DNA from: Ralstonia thomasii
GTDB taxonomy: Bacteria; Pseudomonadota; Gammaproteobacteria; Burkholderiales; Burkholderiaceae
NCBI RefSeq assembly: GCF_958405895.1
Contig: NZ_CATZAR010000002.1
DNA: 64,000 bases
Direction: 5' to 3' (one strand)
Shown: in pieces, positions 23,911 through 33,021 of the stretch
Position numbering within the stretch: position 1 is the stretch's first letter
Layout of the letters: every line of letters begins with the position of its first letter
Position numbers and translations under genes: made by a program
The notes under the pieces: generated by a model
The model's database searches: none
Told to the model about the DNA's origin: nothing
The model's input: the letters and a program-made list of their open reading frames with translations, nothing else

Positions 23911-25818
23911 ATGATCGCAATCACGTTGCCGGATGGTTCCCGGCGTGAGTTTCCCGGCCCGGTGACTGTCGCAGAAGTGGCGCAAAGCATCGGTGCAGGC
24001 CTGGCCAAGGCAGCCCTGGCGGGCCGCGTGGACGGCCAGATGGTCGACACGAGCTACACGATCGATCATGATGCCAAGCTCGCCATCATCACCGACAAGG
24101 ACGCCGACGGCGTCGACGTGATCCGTCACTCTACGGCGCACTTGCTGGCCTACGCCGTCAAGGAGCTGTATCCGGACGCGCAGGTCACCATCGGTCCGGT
24201 CATCGAGAACGGCTTTTACTACGACTTCGCCTACAAGCGCCCCTTCACGCCCGATGACCTTGTTGCCATTGAAAAGAAGATGGGCGAACTCGCCAAGAAA
24301 GACGAGAAGGTCACGCGGGAAGTGCTGAGCCGCGACGACGCCGTCAAGCTGTTCCAGGGCATGGGCGAGAAGTACAAGGCCGAGATCATCGCCTCCATTC
24401 CGGAAGACCAGGAGATTGGCCTGTACCGCGAGGGCAATTTCGTCGACCTCTGCCGTGGCCCGCACGTGCCGTCCACGGGCAAGCTCAAGGTCTTCAAGCT
24501 GATGAAGGTGGCCGGTGCCTACTGGCGTGGCGACCACAACAACGAGATGCTCCAGCGCATCTACGGCACGGCCTGGGCCAAGAGGGAAGACCAGGACGCC
24601 TACCTGCACATGCTGGAAGAGGCCGAGAAGCGTGACCACCGCAAGCTCGGCCGTGAGCTCGACCTGTTCCACATCGACGAGTACTCGCCCGGCACTGTGT
24701 TCTGGCACCCCAAGGGCTGGACGCTGTGGCAGGAGATCGAGCAGTACATGCGCCGCGTCTATCGCGAGAACGGCTACCAGGAAGTGAAGGGGCCGCAGAT
24801 TCTCGACAAGACCCTGTGGGAGAAGACCGGCCACTGGGACAAGTACCGCGAGAACATGTTCATCACGGAATCGGAAAAGCGCGAATACGCGCTGAAGCCG
24901 ATGAACTGCCCCGGCCACATCCTCATCTACAAGCAAGGCATCAAGAGTTACCGCGACCTGCCGCTTCGCTTCGGCGAATTCGGCGCGTGCCACCGCAACG
25001 AGCCTTCAGGTGGCTTGCACGGCATCATGCGCGTGCGCGGCTTCACGCAGGACGACGGCCACATCTTTTGTACGGAAGACATGATCCAGGCCGAGGTGAC
25101 GGCGTTTACGACGTTGCTGCAGAAGGTCTACAAGGATTTCGGCTTTACCGAGATTCTTTACAAGCTGTCGACGCGTCCGGACAAGCGCATCGGCACGGAA
25201 GAAAGCTGGGATCGCGCCGAAGCGGCATTGGCCGAGGGCTTGCGTGCGTCGGGTTGCGAATTTGAGTACCTGCCGGGTGAGGGGGCGTTCTACGGTCCCA
25301 AGATCGAGTATGTGCTTAAAGATGCACTTGGTCGCCAGTGGCAGTGCGGCACGATCCAAGTCGACCCGAACCTGCCGGAGCGCCTGGATGCTGAATTTGT
25401 CGGCGAAGATGGCGCGCGCCATCGCCCGATCATGCTGCACCGAGCCATCGTTGGCAGCCTCGAGCGCTTTATCGGTATCTTGATCGAGCAATATGCCGGA
25501 GCGCTGCCGACGTGGCTTTCCCCGGTGCAGGTCGTGGTGCTCAGCATCACCGATTCGCACGCCGAATACGCACAATCCGTTGCGCAATCCCTGCAAAAAC
25601 AAGGATTTAGGGCGGTCGTCGATTTGCGGAATGAGAAGATTGGGTATAAAATCCGCGAGCATTCCGTGCAGAAGGTCCCATACCAGGTTGTGGTTGGCGA
25701 TAAAGAACGGGATGAAAATCAGGTGGCCGTGCGTGCCCGTGGCAACGTCGATCTAGGCTCCATGCCGTTGTCGGCGTTCGTTGAGCGACTGAAGAACGAT
25801 CTCGCCAACAAGTCATGA
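23911..25818 (+). CDS. thrS: Threonine--tRNA ligase
   Basis: 635-residue class II synthetase, normal length. Domains: TGS (1-62, [23 protein letters not shown]), SAD editing domain (about 65-240) with [17 protein letters not shown] and the second metal motif in [13 protein letters not shown], catalytic core (about 245-535) with the zinc cysteine in [12 protein letters not shown] and FRWLA-like [21 protein letters not shown], and an anticodon-binding domain (about 540-635). ATG 23911 has CAGGAG seven bases before it; the in-frame ATG 23881 has none. First large gene of thrS-infC-rpmI-rplT-pheS-pheT-ihfA, the same order as in E. coli. Expression is probably set by the attenuator upstream. Confidence 0.97.
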
Positions 25819-25860
25819 GCTGGGCACGGCCTGTTTTTTTGATTCTTTGAGGACATCAAC

Positions 25861-26382
25861 ATCGCTACTGAGAAATCTCACCGCATCAACCGCGAGATCA
25901 GCGCACCGGAAGTCCGGCTGACCGGGGTTGAGGGAGAAGCGCTCGGCATCGTCAAGCTGTTCGACGCGCTGCGTCTGGCAGAAGAGAAAGACGTCGACCT
26001 GGTCGAGATCGCGCCGACCGCGCAGCCGCCCGTCTGCCGCCTGATGGACTATGGCAAGTTCAAGTATCAGGAGCAGAAAAAGGCCCATGACGCCAAGCTG
26101 AAGCAGAAGGTGATCCAGGTGAAGGAAGTCAAGTTCCGCCCTGGCACCGACGACAACGACTACGGCGTCAAGCTGCGCAACGCGACGCGCTTCCTGGAGG
26201 ATGGCGACAGGGTAAAGGTGACCTTGCGTTTCCGCGGCCGCGAAATGGCTCACCAGGAACTCGGCATGCGCGTGCTGGAGCGTATCAAGTCTGACCTGGA
26301 GGAATTCGGTCAGGTTGAGCAGATGCCTAAGATGGAAGGTCGCCAGGCAGTGATGATGTTGGCGCCCAAGAAGAAAAAATAA
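25861..26382 (+). CDS. infC: Translation initiation factor IF-3 (non-canonical AUC start)
   Basis: 173 residues. Binds the 30S subunit, blocks 50S joining and rejects wrong initiator codons. N-terminal domain HRINREISAPEVRLTGVEGEALG to about residue 75, then the linker KYQEQKKAHDAKLKQ and the C-terminal domain ending in QAVMMLAPKKKK. There is no ATG or GTG at the conserved N-terminus. The ATC at 25861, seven bases after GAGGA, fits family length and spacing, while the in-frame ATC at 25855 is too close. IF-3 genes of many bacteria start with AUU or AUC so that IF-3 represses its own translation. Starting at the first internal ATG (26044) would delete the N-domain. Confidence 0.93.
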   Translation: MATEKSHRINREISAPEVRLTGVEGEALGIVKLFDALRLAEEKDVDLVEIAPTAQPPVCRLMDYGKFKYQEQKKAHDAKLKQKVIQVKEVKFRPGTDDNDYGVKLRNATRFLEDGDRVKVTLRFRGREMAHQELGMRVLERIKSDLEEFGQVEQMPKMEGRQAVMMLAPKKKK

Positions 26383-26549
26383 TGCAGCGGCGGCCGGGCG
26401 GTTCCGGCTGCGCTGAGCAGGTTCCAGACGGAAACGTCGGAAGACGCGGCAGATGTCAAAGCCTGCCGCGATACAACAAGTGAGCCCGGGTCTTGCAAGT
26501 GTCGGCGCCAGCCGTCCACCTGGCTTCATGTCAAAAACGGAGTTGTTCC

Positions 26550-26747
26550 ATGCCGAAGATGAAGACGAAGAAAAGCGCGTCCAAGCGCTTTACTGCCCGT
26601 CCTGGTGGCACGATCAAACGTGGCCAAGCCTTCAAGCGTCACATCCTGACCAAGAAGACCACCAAGAACAAGCGTCACCTGCGCGGTACCGAGGGCGTCC
26701 ATGAGACGAACCTGAAGTCCGTTCGCGCAATGATGCCGTACGCCTAA
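26550..26747 (+). CDS. rpmI: Ribosomal protein bL35
   Basis: 65 residues, highly basic, beginning PKMKTKKSASKRF and ending SVRAMMPYA, the full bL35 signature. A 168-base leader separates it from infC and contains a hairpin CGCGGCAG (26445-26452)/CTGCCGCG (26463-26470). In E. coli, rplT product L20 represses this cistron through leader RNA; whether that holds here is not visible. Confidence 0.96.
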   Translation: MPKMKTKKSASKRFTARPGGTIKRGQAFKRHILTKKTTKNKRHLRGTEGVHETNLKSVRAMMPYA

Positions 26748-26775
26748 CCCTAACTAACTACGAAAGGAGCATTTC

Positions 26776-27132
26776 ATGCCTCGAGTAAAACGTGGGGTCA
26801 CAGCGCGGGCCCGTCATAAGAAGGTTATCAGCGCAGCCAAGGGTTTCCGCGGCCGCCGCAATAACGTTTATCGCATCGCCAAGCAGGCGGTCATGCGTGC
26901 TGGCCAGTACGCCTACCGCGATCGTCGCAACAAGAAGCGCGTGTTCCGTGCGCTCTGGATTGCACGTATCAACGCTGGCGCACGCGAGCATGGTCTGACC
27001 TACAGCAAGTTCATGAACGGCCTGAAGAAGGCGTCCATCGAGCTGGACCGCAAGGTGCTGTCGGACATGGCCATTCACGACAAGGTGGCTTTTGCTGCCA
27101 TCGTGAACCAGGTGAAAGCCAACGTCGCCTGA
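26776..27132 (+). CDS. rplT: Ribosomal protein bL20
   Basis: 118 residues, normal length. Opens with PRVKRGVTARARHKKVISAAKGFRGRR and contains YAYRDRRNKKRVFRALWI RINA-type core blocks and a globular C-terminus. Early assembly protein of the 50S subunit and translational repressor of rpmI-rplT in E. coli. Preceded by GAAAGGAG. Ends 60 bases before an intrinsic terminator. Confidence 0.97.
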   Translation: MPRVKRGVTARARHKKVISAAKGFRGRRNNVYRIAKQAVMRAGQYAYRDRRNKKRVFRALWIARINAGAREHGLTYSKFMNGLKKASIELDRKVLSDMAIHDKVAFAAIVNQVKANVA

Positions 27133-27192
27133 ATTGGATCGGCCGGGCGGGCTGCTGGAGTTGCCCAGTAACTTTGCCGGCTGATCACCCTG

Positions 27193-27220
27193 ACGGGGCT
27201 CTCACCGAGCCCCGTTTTTT
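27193..27220 (+). terminator. Intrinsic terminator between rplT and pheS
   Basis: ACGGGGCTC (27193-27201), loop TCACC, GAGCCCCGT (27207-27215), then TTTTTT. It should separate the ribosomal genes from pheST, at least in part. No leader frame with Phe codons lies in front of it, unlike pheM of E. coli. Confidence 0.88.
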
Positions 27221-27273
27221 ATTCCGCGCATTTCGCGGACCCGAATCACCCGAATTTTTTCGCTCGCCTTCCC

Positions 27274-28308
27274 ATGTCACTGGATCTGGATCAAGTCGTC
27301 GTCGATGCCCAAAATGCGTTTGCCTCGGTGGAGGACAACGCCTCGCTGGAAAACGAGAAGGCACGCTTTCTCGGTAAGTCCGGCGTGCTGACCGACTTGC
27401 TCAAAGGCTTGGGCAAGCTCGATCCGGAGACACGCAAGACCGAAGGCGCGCGTATCAACCAAGCCAAGAGCCGCGTTGAAGAGGCATTGACGGCCCGCCG
27501 CCAGGCGTTGGCCGACGCGCTGATGAACGCACGCCTCGCAGCCGAGGCGATCGACGTAACGCTGCCCGGCCGCGACGTGGCCGAGGGCAGCTTGCACCCG
27601 GTGATGAACACCTGGGAGCGCGTCGCCAAGATCTTCGGCTCGATCGGTTTCGATGTGGCTGACGGCCCCGAAATCGAATCCGACTGGATGAACTTCACGG
27701 CGCTGAACAACCCGGACAACCATCCGGCGCGCTCGATGCAGGACACGTTCTACATCGACGGTCGCGACAGCGAAGACAAGCTCCTGCTGCTGCGCACGCA
27801 CACCAGCCCGATGCAGGTGCGCTATGCCCGCATGCACGTCGAGAAGTACAAGCATCTCGACCGTATCCCCCCCATCAAGGTCATCGCGCCGGGCCGCACA
27901 TACCGTGTCGACAGCGATGCTACGCACTCGCCGATGTTCCATCAGGTCGAAGGCCTCTGGATTGCCGACAACATCAGCTTTGCCGATCTGAAGGGCGTGT
28001 ACACCGATTTCCTGCGGAACTTCTTCGAGCGCGACGACATCCAGGTGCGTTTCCGCCCATCGTATTTCCCGTTCACCGAGCCGTCGGCCGAGATCGACAT
28101 GGCGTTCGGCAACGGCAAATGGCTGGAGATTTCCGGTTCCGGCCAGGTGCATCCGACCGTGGTGCGCAACATGGGCCTGGACCCTGAGCGCTACATCGGC
28201 TTTGCATTCGGCTCCGGCCTGGAGCGTCTGACGATGCTGCGCTATGGCATCAACGATCTGCGCCTGTTCTTCGAGGGCGATGTGCGTTTCCTGCGTCAGT
28301 TCGCGTAA
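27274..28308 (+). CDS. pheS: Phenylalanine--tRNA ligase alpha subunit
   Basis: 344 residues. N-terminal coiled coil (about 1-85), class II catalytic domain from about 100: HPVMNTWERVAKIFGSIGFDVADGP, motif 2 region RTHTSPMQVRYAR, VDSDATHSPMFHQVEGLW, RFRPSYFPFTEPSAEID and the final GFAFGSGLERLTMLRYGI with motif 3. Works as alpha2-beta2 with PheT. ATG 27274, 54 bases after the terminator; its promoter may lie in the AT-rich strip 27220-27270. Confidence 0.97.
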   Translation: MSLDLDQVVVDAQNAFASVEDNASLENEKARFLGKSGVLTDLLKGLGKLDPETRKTEGARINQAKSRVEEALTARRQALADALMNARLAAEAIDVTLPGRDVAEGSLHPVMNTWERVAKIFGSIGFDVADGPEIESDWMNFTALNNPDNHPARSMQDTFYIDGRDSEDKLLLLRTHTSPMQVRYARMHVEKYKHLDRIPPIKVIAPGRTYRVDSDATHSPMFHQVEGLWIADNISFADLKGVYTDFLRNFFERDDIQVRFRPSYFPFTEPSAEIDMAFGNGKWLEISGSGQVHPTVVRNMGLDPERYIGFAFGSGLERLTMLRYGINDLRLFFEGDVRFLRQFA

Positions 28309-28371
28309 GCGCCAAGCGCTCGCACTGGTACTTCATCGCCCCGTTAATCGAATTCTCTTTCCTGTCGCGCC

Positions 28372-30801
28372 ATGCAATTTCCGGAATCCTGGCTTCGCAG
28401 TTTCGTCAATCCGTCGATCACCACGGATGAACTCTCCCATCGCCTGACGATGGCTGGCCTCGAGGTGGAAGAGGTCGACCCCGTTGCGCCGCCGTTCTCG
28501 CAGATCGTTGTCGGCCATGTGGTCGAGGTGAACAAGCATCCGGACGCCGATCGCCTCAACGTGTGTAAGGTCGATGCCGGCACGGGCGAACTGCTGCAGA
28601 TCGTCTGCGGCGCGCCGAACGTGTCGGTGGGCATCAAGGTGCCGTGCGCGATGGTCGGCGCCGAGTTGCCGCCCGGCGAAGATGGCAAGCCGTTCAAGAT
28701 CAAGATCGGCAAACTGCGTGGCGTGGAGAGCTACGGCATGCTGTGTTCGGCGCGCGAGCTGAAGCTGTCGGAAGACCACGGCGGACTGCTGATCCTGCCG
28801 GAAGACACGCCGGTGGGCGAGGACATCCGCAAGGTGCTCGATCTGGACGACCAGGTCTTCATCATTAAGCTCACGCCGAACAAGGCCGACTGCCTGTCGA
28901 TCCATGGTGTGGCGCGTGAAGTGTCCGCGCTGACGGGCGCGCCGATCACGATGCCGTCGATGGCGCCCGTGGCGGTGACGCTGGCTGACAGGCTGCCCGT
29001 CAAGGTTGTGGCGCCGGACCTGTGCGGCCGCTTTTCGGGTCGCATCATCCGCGGCGTGAATGCACACGCGAAGACGCCGGCCTGGATGGTGTCGCGCATC
29101 GAGCGCGCAGGCATGCGCAGCGTGTCGGCGCTGGTCGATATTTCGAATTACGTGATGCTGGAGCTGGGCCGTCCGTCGCACGTGTTCGACCTGGACAAGA
29201 TCCACGGCGGCCTGACGGTGCGCTGGGGCAAGGCTGGCGAACAGCTGAAGCTGCTCAACGGCGACACCATCACCGTCGACGAAAAGGTCGGCGTGATCTC
29301 GGACGAGCAGGCCATTGAAAGCCTCGCCGGTATCATGGGCGGCGACAAGACGGCCGTCACGCTCGATACGCAGAACATCTACGTCGAAGCCGCATTCTGG
29401 TGGCCGGAAGCCATCCAGGGCCGCGCGCGCCGCTACAACTTCTCGACCGATGCGGGCCATCGCTTCGAGCGCGGCGTTGACTATGCGACCACCGTTGAAC
29501 ACATCGAGCGCATCAGCGCGCTGATCCTCGAAATCTGCGGCGGCCAGGCTGGCCCGATCGACGATCAGATCGTCAACTTGCCGAAGCGCGAGCCGGTGCG
29601 CATGCGCGTTGCACGTGCTGCGCGCGTGCTCGGTATTCCGCTGTCGCACGACGTCGTGGCGGACGTGTTCAAGCGCCTCGGCCTTACGTTCAGCGTGGAC
29701 GGCGATGTGTTCATCGTCGAGCCGCCGTCGTACCGCTTCGACTTGGAAATCGAGGAAGACCTGATCGAAGAGGTCGCCCGTATCTATGGTTTCGAGCGGA
29801 TTCCCGCCAAGCCGCCCGTGGCCGAGAGCGCGATGCGCCCGACCGACGAGGCACGCCGGACGATGCACGACGTGCGTCACGCCGTTGCCGCGCGCGATTA
29901 CCACGAGGTCGTCAACTTCGCCTTTGTCGAGGCGGAATGGGAAGCCGACTTTGCCGGCAACACCAATCCGATTCCGCTGTTGAACCCGATTGCCAGCCAG
30001 TACTCGGTGTTGCGCAGCACGCTCATCGGCGGCTTGCTCGACAAGGTGCGCTACAACGTGAACCGCAAGGCTTCGCGCGTGCGCTTGTTCGAGGTGGGAC
30101 GTGTGTTCCACCGTGATGCAGACGTCGCCGACGGTGGTCTGTCGATCGCGGGCTACGCACAGCCGATGATGGCGGGCGGCATTGCGTATGGTCCGTCCAA
30201 GGAAGAGCAGTGGGGCGTGCAGACACGCCCGGTTGATTTCTTCGATGTGAAAGGCGATGTCGAGTCACTGCTGTGGCCGCTGAAGGCGCGCTTCGAGCGC
30301 GCTGAGCATCCCGCGCTGCATCCGGGACGCTCCGCGCGCGTGGTGCTGAATGGCCGCGCCGTCGGCTGGATTGGTGAGCTGCATCCGCGTTGGCTGCAGA
30401 AGTACGATTTGCCGACTGCGCCGGTGGTGTGGGAAGTGGAGCTCGACGCCATCACCGCGGTGGGTCTGCCGAAGTATCGGGAAGTGCCGCGTGTGCCGGC
30501 TGTGACGCGCGACATCGCGCTGGTCGTGCGGCAGGATGTGGCGGTGCAGGATCTGGTCGACACGTTTGAGAAAGCGGCTGTCGGCGCGCCGTGGCAGCGT
30601 TATCTGCAGGGCGTTGTGCTGTTCGATGAATTCCGTCCGAAGGCCGCCACGGCTGCCATTGGGGCGCAGGAGAAAAGCCTTGCCTTCAGAATTACGTTGC
30701 AAGATACTGACAGCACCCTTCAGGACGACATTGTCGAGGCCGCCACACAGCAACTGATTCGAGCGGCCGGCGATGCATTCGGCGCGCGCCTGCGCGGCTG
30801 A
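28372..30801 (+). CDS. pheT: Phenylalanine--tRNA ligase beta subunit
   Basis: 809 residues. Domains: B1/tRNA-binding EMAP-like fold (about 40-150; VGHVVEVNKHPDADRLNVCKVD), B3/B4 editing domain (about 210-400), B5 (about 405-475), catalytic-like core, and the C-terminal ferredoxin-like anticodon-binding domain (about 715-808; REVPRVPAVTRDIALVVRQDVAV). Full family length. It follows pheS by 63 bases and precedes ihfA by 78, the conserved order. Confidence 0.97.
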   Translation: MQFPESWLRSFVNPSITTDELSHRLTMAGLEVEEVDPVAPPFSQIVVGHVVEVNKHPDADRLNVCKVDAGTGELLQIVCGAPNVSVGIKVPCAMVGAELPPGEDGKPFKIKIGKLRGVESYGMLCSARELKLSEDHGGLLILPEDTPVGEDIRKVLDLDDQVFIIKLTPNKADCLSIHGVAREVSALTGAPITMPSMAPVAVTLADRLPVKVVAPDLCGRFSGRIIRGVNAHAKTPAWMVSRIERAGMRSVSALVDISNYVMLELGRPSHVFDLDKIHGGLTVRWGKAGEQLKLLNGDTITVDEKVGVISDEQAIESLAGIMGGDKTAVTLDTQNIYVEAAFWWPEAIQGRARRYNFSTDAGHRFERGVDYATTVEHIERISALILEICGGQAGPIDDQIVNLPKREPVRMRVARAARVLGIPLSHDVVADVFKRLGLTFSVDGDVFIVEPPSYRFDLEIEEDLIEEVARIYGFERIPAKPPVAESAMRPTDEARRTMHDVRHAVAARDYHEVVNFAFVEAEWEADFAGNTNPIPLLNPIASQYSVLRSTLIGGLLDKVRYNVNRKASRVRLFEVGRVFHRDADVADGGLSIAGYAQPMMAGGIAYGPSKEEQWGVQTRPVDFFDVKGDVESLLWPLKARFERAEHPALHPGRSARVVLNGRAVGWIGELHPRWLQKYDLPTAPVVWEVELDAITAVGLPKYREVPRVPAVTRDIALVVRQDVAVQDLVDTFEKAAVGAPWQRYLQGVVLFDEFRPKAATAAIGAQEKSLAFRITLQDTDSTLQDDIVEAATQQLIRAAGDAFGARLRG

Positions 30802-30879
30802 CGTCGCAGACGTCCGCACTGCGCTAGAGACAGCTCGAACGAACCTCCGCATTCGGATCGAATACGCCAAGCGAATCCT

Positions 30880-31296
30880 ATGAACGATCAACACGCGCCT
30901 GCATTGGCAGCCTCCTTGGACGACTCGCTCGGTTCCTCTTCGTCTGCTCTGGCCGACGCGCGTGATGCGCGCGGTCAGGATGTGCCGACGCTTACCAAGG
31001 CCGAGCTTGCCGAGATGCTGTTCGAGCAGGTCGGCTTGAACAAGCGTGAATCGAAGGACATGGTCGAAGCGTTTTTCGACGTGATTCGCGAGGCGCTCGA
31101 GCAGGGTGACAGCGTCAAGCTGTCTGGCTTCGGCAACTTCCAGTTGCGCGACAAGCCGCAGCGCCCGGGCCGAAATCCGAAGACGGGCGAGATCATTCCC
31201 ATCACCGCGCGTCGCGTCGTTACGTTCCACGCGAGCCAAAAGCTCAAGGCGCTCGTTGAAGAGCGCGTCGAGCCGCTGCCGGTCGACATCGGGTAA
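30880..31296 (+). CDS. ihfA: Integration host factor alpha subunit
   Basis: 138 residues. Residues about 38-130 are the HU/IHF fold: TLTKAELAEMLFEQVGLNKRES, then the DNA-bending arm SGFGNFQLRDKPQRPGRNPKTGE with its intercalating proline. IHF binds and sharply bends specific sites as a heterodimer with IhfB. Compared with the 99-residue E. coli protein there are about 36 extra acidic, Ser/Ala-rich residues at the N-terminus, as in many Burkholderiaceae, and eight at the C-terminus. Confidence 0.94.
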   Translation: MNDQHAPALAASLDDSLGSSSSALADARDARGQDVPTLTKAELAEMLFEQVGLNKRESKDMVEAFFDVIREALEQGDSVKLSGFGNFQLRDKPQRPGRNPKTGEIIPITARRVVTFHASQKLKALVEERVEPLPVDIG

Positions 31297-31370
31297 TTCT
31301 GCTACGTGATTTCGTTCAGCCGCCGTCTGTTCAATCCGCCTCTTTCGCCAGCCCTGTAGCTCAGCCCTGT

Positions 31371-31802
31371 ATGGCCGCCGATAAACACACGGAGCGGGTC
31401 AACCTGCCGCCGATTCCTGCCAAACGCTACTTCACCATTGGTGAGGTCAGTGACTTGTGCGCTGTCAAGCCGCACGTGCTGCGCTACTGGGAGCAGGAGT
31501 TCACTCAGCTCAAGCCCGTCAAGCGGCGCGGCAATCGGCGCTACTACCAGCATCATGAGGTGCTGCTGATCCGGCGTATTCGCGAGCTGCTGTACGAGCA
31601 GGGCTTCACGATCAATGGCGCGCGGAATCGGCTGGATGAGTTGCGGCATGGTACGGCGGCTGCGTCGCCGGTCGAGGCCGATGAGCCGGAGATGGATGTT
31701 GCGGCATCGACGCCCGCTGCTGCAAGCGGTTCGGTTGACGTTCAGAGCTTGCGGCGTGCGTTGTCGGCCGTGTTGGAATTGCTGCGTACCGACAAGCCAT
31801 AA
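31371..31802 (+). CDS. MerR family transcriptional regulator
   Basis: 143 residues. MerR-type winged helix at about 18-85: RYFTIGEVSDLCAVKPHVLRYWEQEFTQL and RRGNRRYYQHHEVLLIRRIRELLYEQG. The C-terminal 55 residues are low-complexity and Ala-rich with no effector-binding domain or cysteine ligands. This gene follows ihfA in many betaproteobacteria and may be co-transcribed (74-base gap). Target unknown. Confidence 0.88.
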   Translation: MAADKHTERVNLPPIPAKRYFTIGEVSDLCAVKPHVLRYWEQEFTQLKPVKRRGNRRYYQHHEVLLIRRIRELLYEQGFTINGARNRLDELRHGTAAASPVEADEPEMDVAASTPAAASGSVDVQSLRRALSAVLELLRTDKP

Positions 31803-31840
31803 GCCGATATTGCAGACAAGAAGCGCGCAGATAGAAACGA

Positions 31841-31958
<118 letters not shown>

Positions 31959-32065
31959 AAGCCTGAAAGTATAACAGAGGCGTGGCGCCGATGACTAGTA
32001 GTTCGCTCGCAGTTTGAGCAAGCACCGTGGGGGCGGGTTGCTCATGGCAGCGACGGAGAAAGTCC

Positions 32066-32096
32066 TTGCGCTAGAGTGCGCTCTAGCACCTGTAAT
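32066..32096 (+). promoter_or_regulatory. MerR-type promoter with 19-base spacer and operator dyad
   Basis: -35 TTGCGC (32066-32071), a 19-base spacer and -10 TGTAAT (32091-32096). The spacer carries the dyad GCTAGAG-TGCG-CTCTAGC (32070-32087). Over-long spacers with a central dyad are the hallmark of promoters activated by MerR proteins through DNA untwisting. The MerR gene two cistrons down (32541) is the likely regulator. Confidence 0.75.
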
Positions 32097-32122
32097 CGAA
32101 GCGTTCACACCAGGAGACTCCC

Positions 32123-32548
32123 ATGAACGCGCTCGAGAACAAGCCGATATTGCAGGCCGCTTTTGCCGAGCTCGCTACCAGCTACGCCAAGCCCTTCGTT
32201 GATCTCATGACGGATGATTTCTGTTGGGTTTGCACCGGTACGACGCTGTGGTCGCGACGCTATGCTGGCAAGCAGGCGGTGCCGGGCGAACTGTTCGCTC
32301 CGCTACGCGCGAAGCTCGGGCGCATCACTACGGTTGCCAGCCGCTTCACTGCCGATGGCGAGACCGTGGTCGTCGAAGCGCAAGGTCGCAACACGACGCG
32401 CGATGGTGTTGCCTATAACAATCAGTACTGTTTCGTCATCCACATGCCGGAGGGCAAGATGCGCGAACTGATCGAATACTTCGACACCGATCTCGTCAAC
32501 CGGGCACTCGGCGATCCGGCGGTCGTCTGCATCGAGTCCCATGGCTGA
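32123..32548 (+). CDS. SnoaL/NTF2-like fold protein
   Basis: 141 residues with the NTF2-like pattern: N-terminal helices (LQAAFAELATSYAKPFVDLMTDDFCWVCTGTTLW cut here by layout), then strands VASRFTADGETVVVEAQGRN, YNNQYCFVIHMPEGKMRELIEYFDTDLVNRAL. The EYFDT stretch is typical of SnoaL-like polyketide cyclase/ketosteroid-isomerase relatives. Substrate unknown. AGGAG is seven bases before ATG 32123. It shares eight bases with the following merR gene and sits behind a MerR-type promoter, so it is probably the effector enzyme of that regulator. Confidence 0.82.
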   Translation: MNALENKPILQAAFAELATSYAKPFVDLMTDDFCWVCTGTTLWSRRYAGKQAVPGELFAPLRAKLGRITTVASRFTADGETVVVEAQGRNTTRDGVAYNNQYCFVIHMPEGKMRELIEYFDTDLVNRALGDPAVVCIESHG

Positions 32549-32996
32549 GCGCGACCCGGCTCGATTGCTGATCGGTGCCCTGGCTGAACGCACGGGCCGC
32601 AGCATTCATACGATTCGTTGGTACGAGACGCAGGGGTTGATTCCTGGCGTTGCGCGCGATGCGGCGGTCCGACGTGTGTATACCGAGCAGCACGTCAACT
32701 GGCTCGAGTTGATGGAGCGCCTGCGCAGTTCGGGGATGTCGGTCGCGCAGATGCGCGAATATACGGCGCTGGTGTGCGAGGGCCGCAGCGCCCTGAAAGC
32801 TCGGCATGCGCTGCTGGTTGCACACCGCGCGCAGGTGACGCAGACGATTGCCGAGTGGACGCGCTCGCTCGCGTTGATCGACAGCAAGATCGATTTCTAC
32901 GGCGAATGGGTGGCGACCGGAACGCGCCCTGCACGCGAGTCCAACCTGCCGCAAGGCACCGCGAAAACGGGCATTCGCCGCAAGCCAGAGCGCTAG
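32541..32996 (+). CDS. MerR family transcriptional regulator
   Basis: 151 residues. The MerR winged helix spans about 10-80: LLIGALAERTGRSIHTIRWYETQGLIPGV, then RRVYTEQHVNWLELMERLRSSGMSVAQMREY. A long dimerisation helix follows (about 85-125). No metal-binding cysteine pair is present, so an organic ligand is likely. It overlaps the SnoaL-like gene by eight bases. The dyad-bearing promoter at 32066-32096 is presumably its target, giving an autoregulated two-gene unit. Confidence 0.88.
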   Translation: MAERDPARLLIGALAERTGRSIHTIRWYETQGLIPGVARDAAVRRVYTEQHVNWLELMERLRSSGMSVAQMREYTALVCEGRSALKARHALLVAHRAQVTQTIAEWTRSLALIDSKIDFYGEWVATGTRPARESNLPQGTAKTGIRRKPER

Positions 32997-33021
32997 CGAA
33001 GGTGGCGACGCGGGAGGATGA

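Noticed and set aside
27174..27377. Phe-rich short frame before pheS as a pheM-like leader
   Set aside because: Its Phe codons lie after the terminator at 27193-27220 and the frame runs into pheS in another phase, so it cannot control that terminator by stalling.
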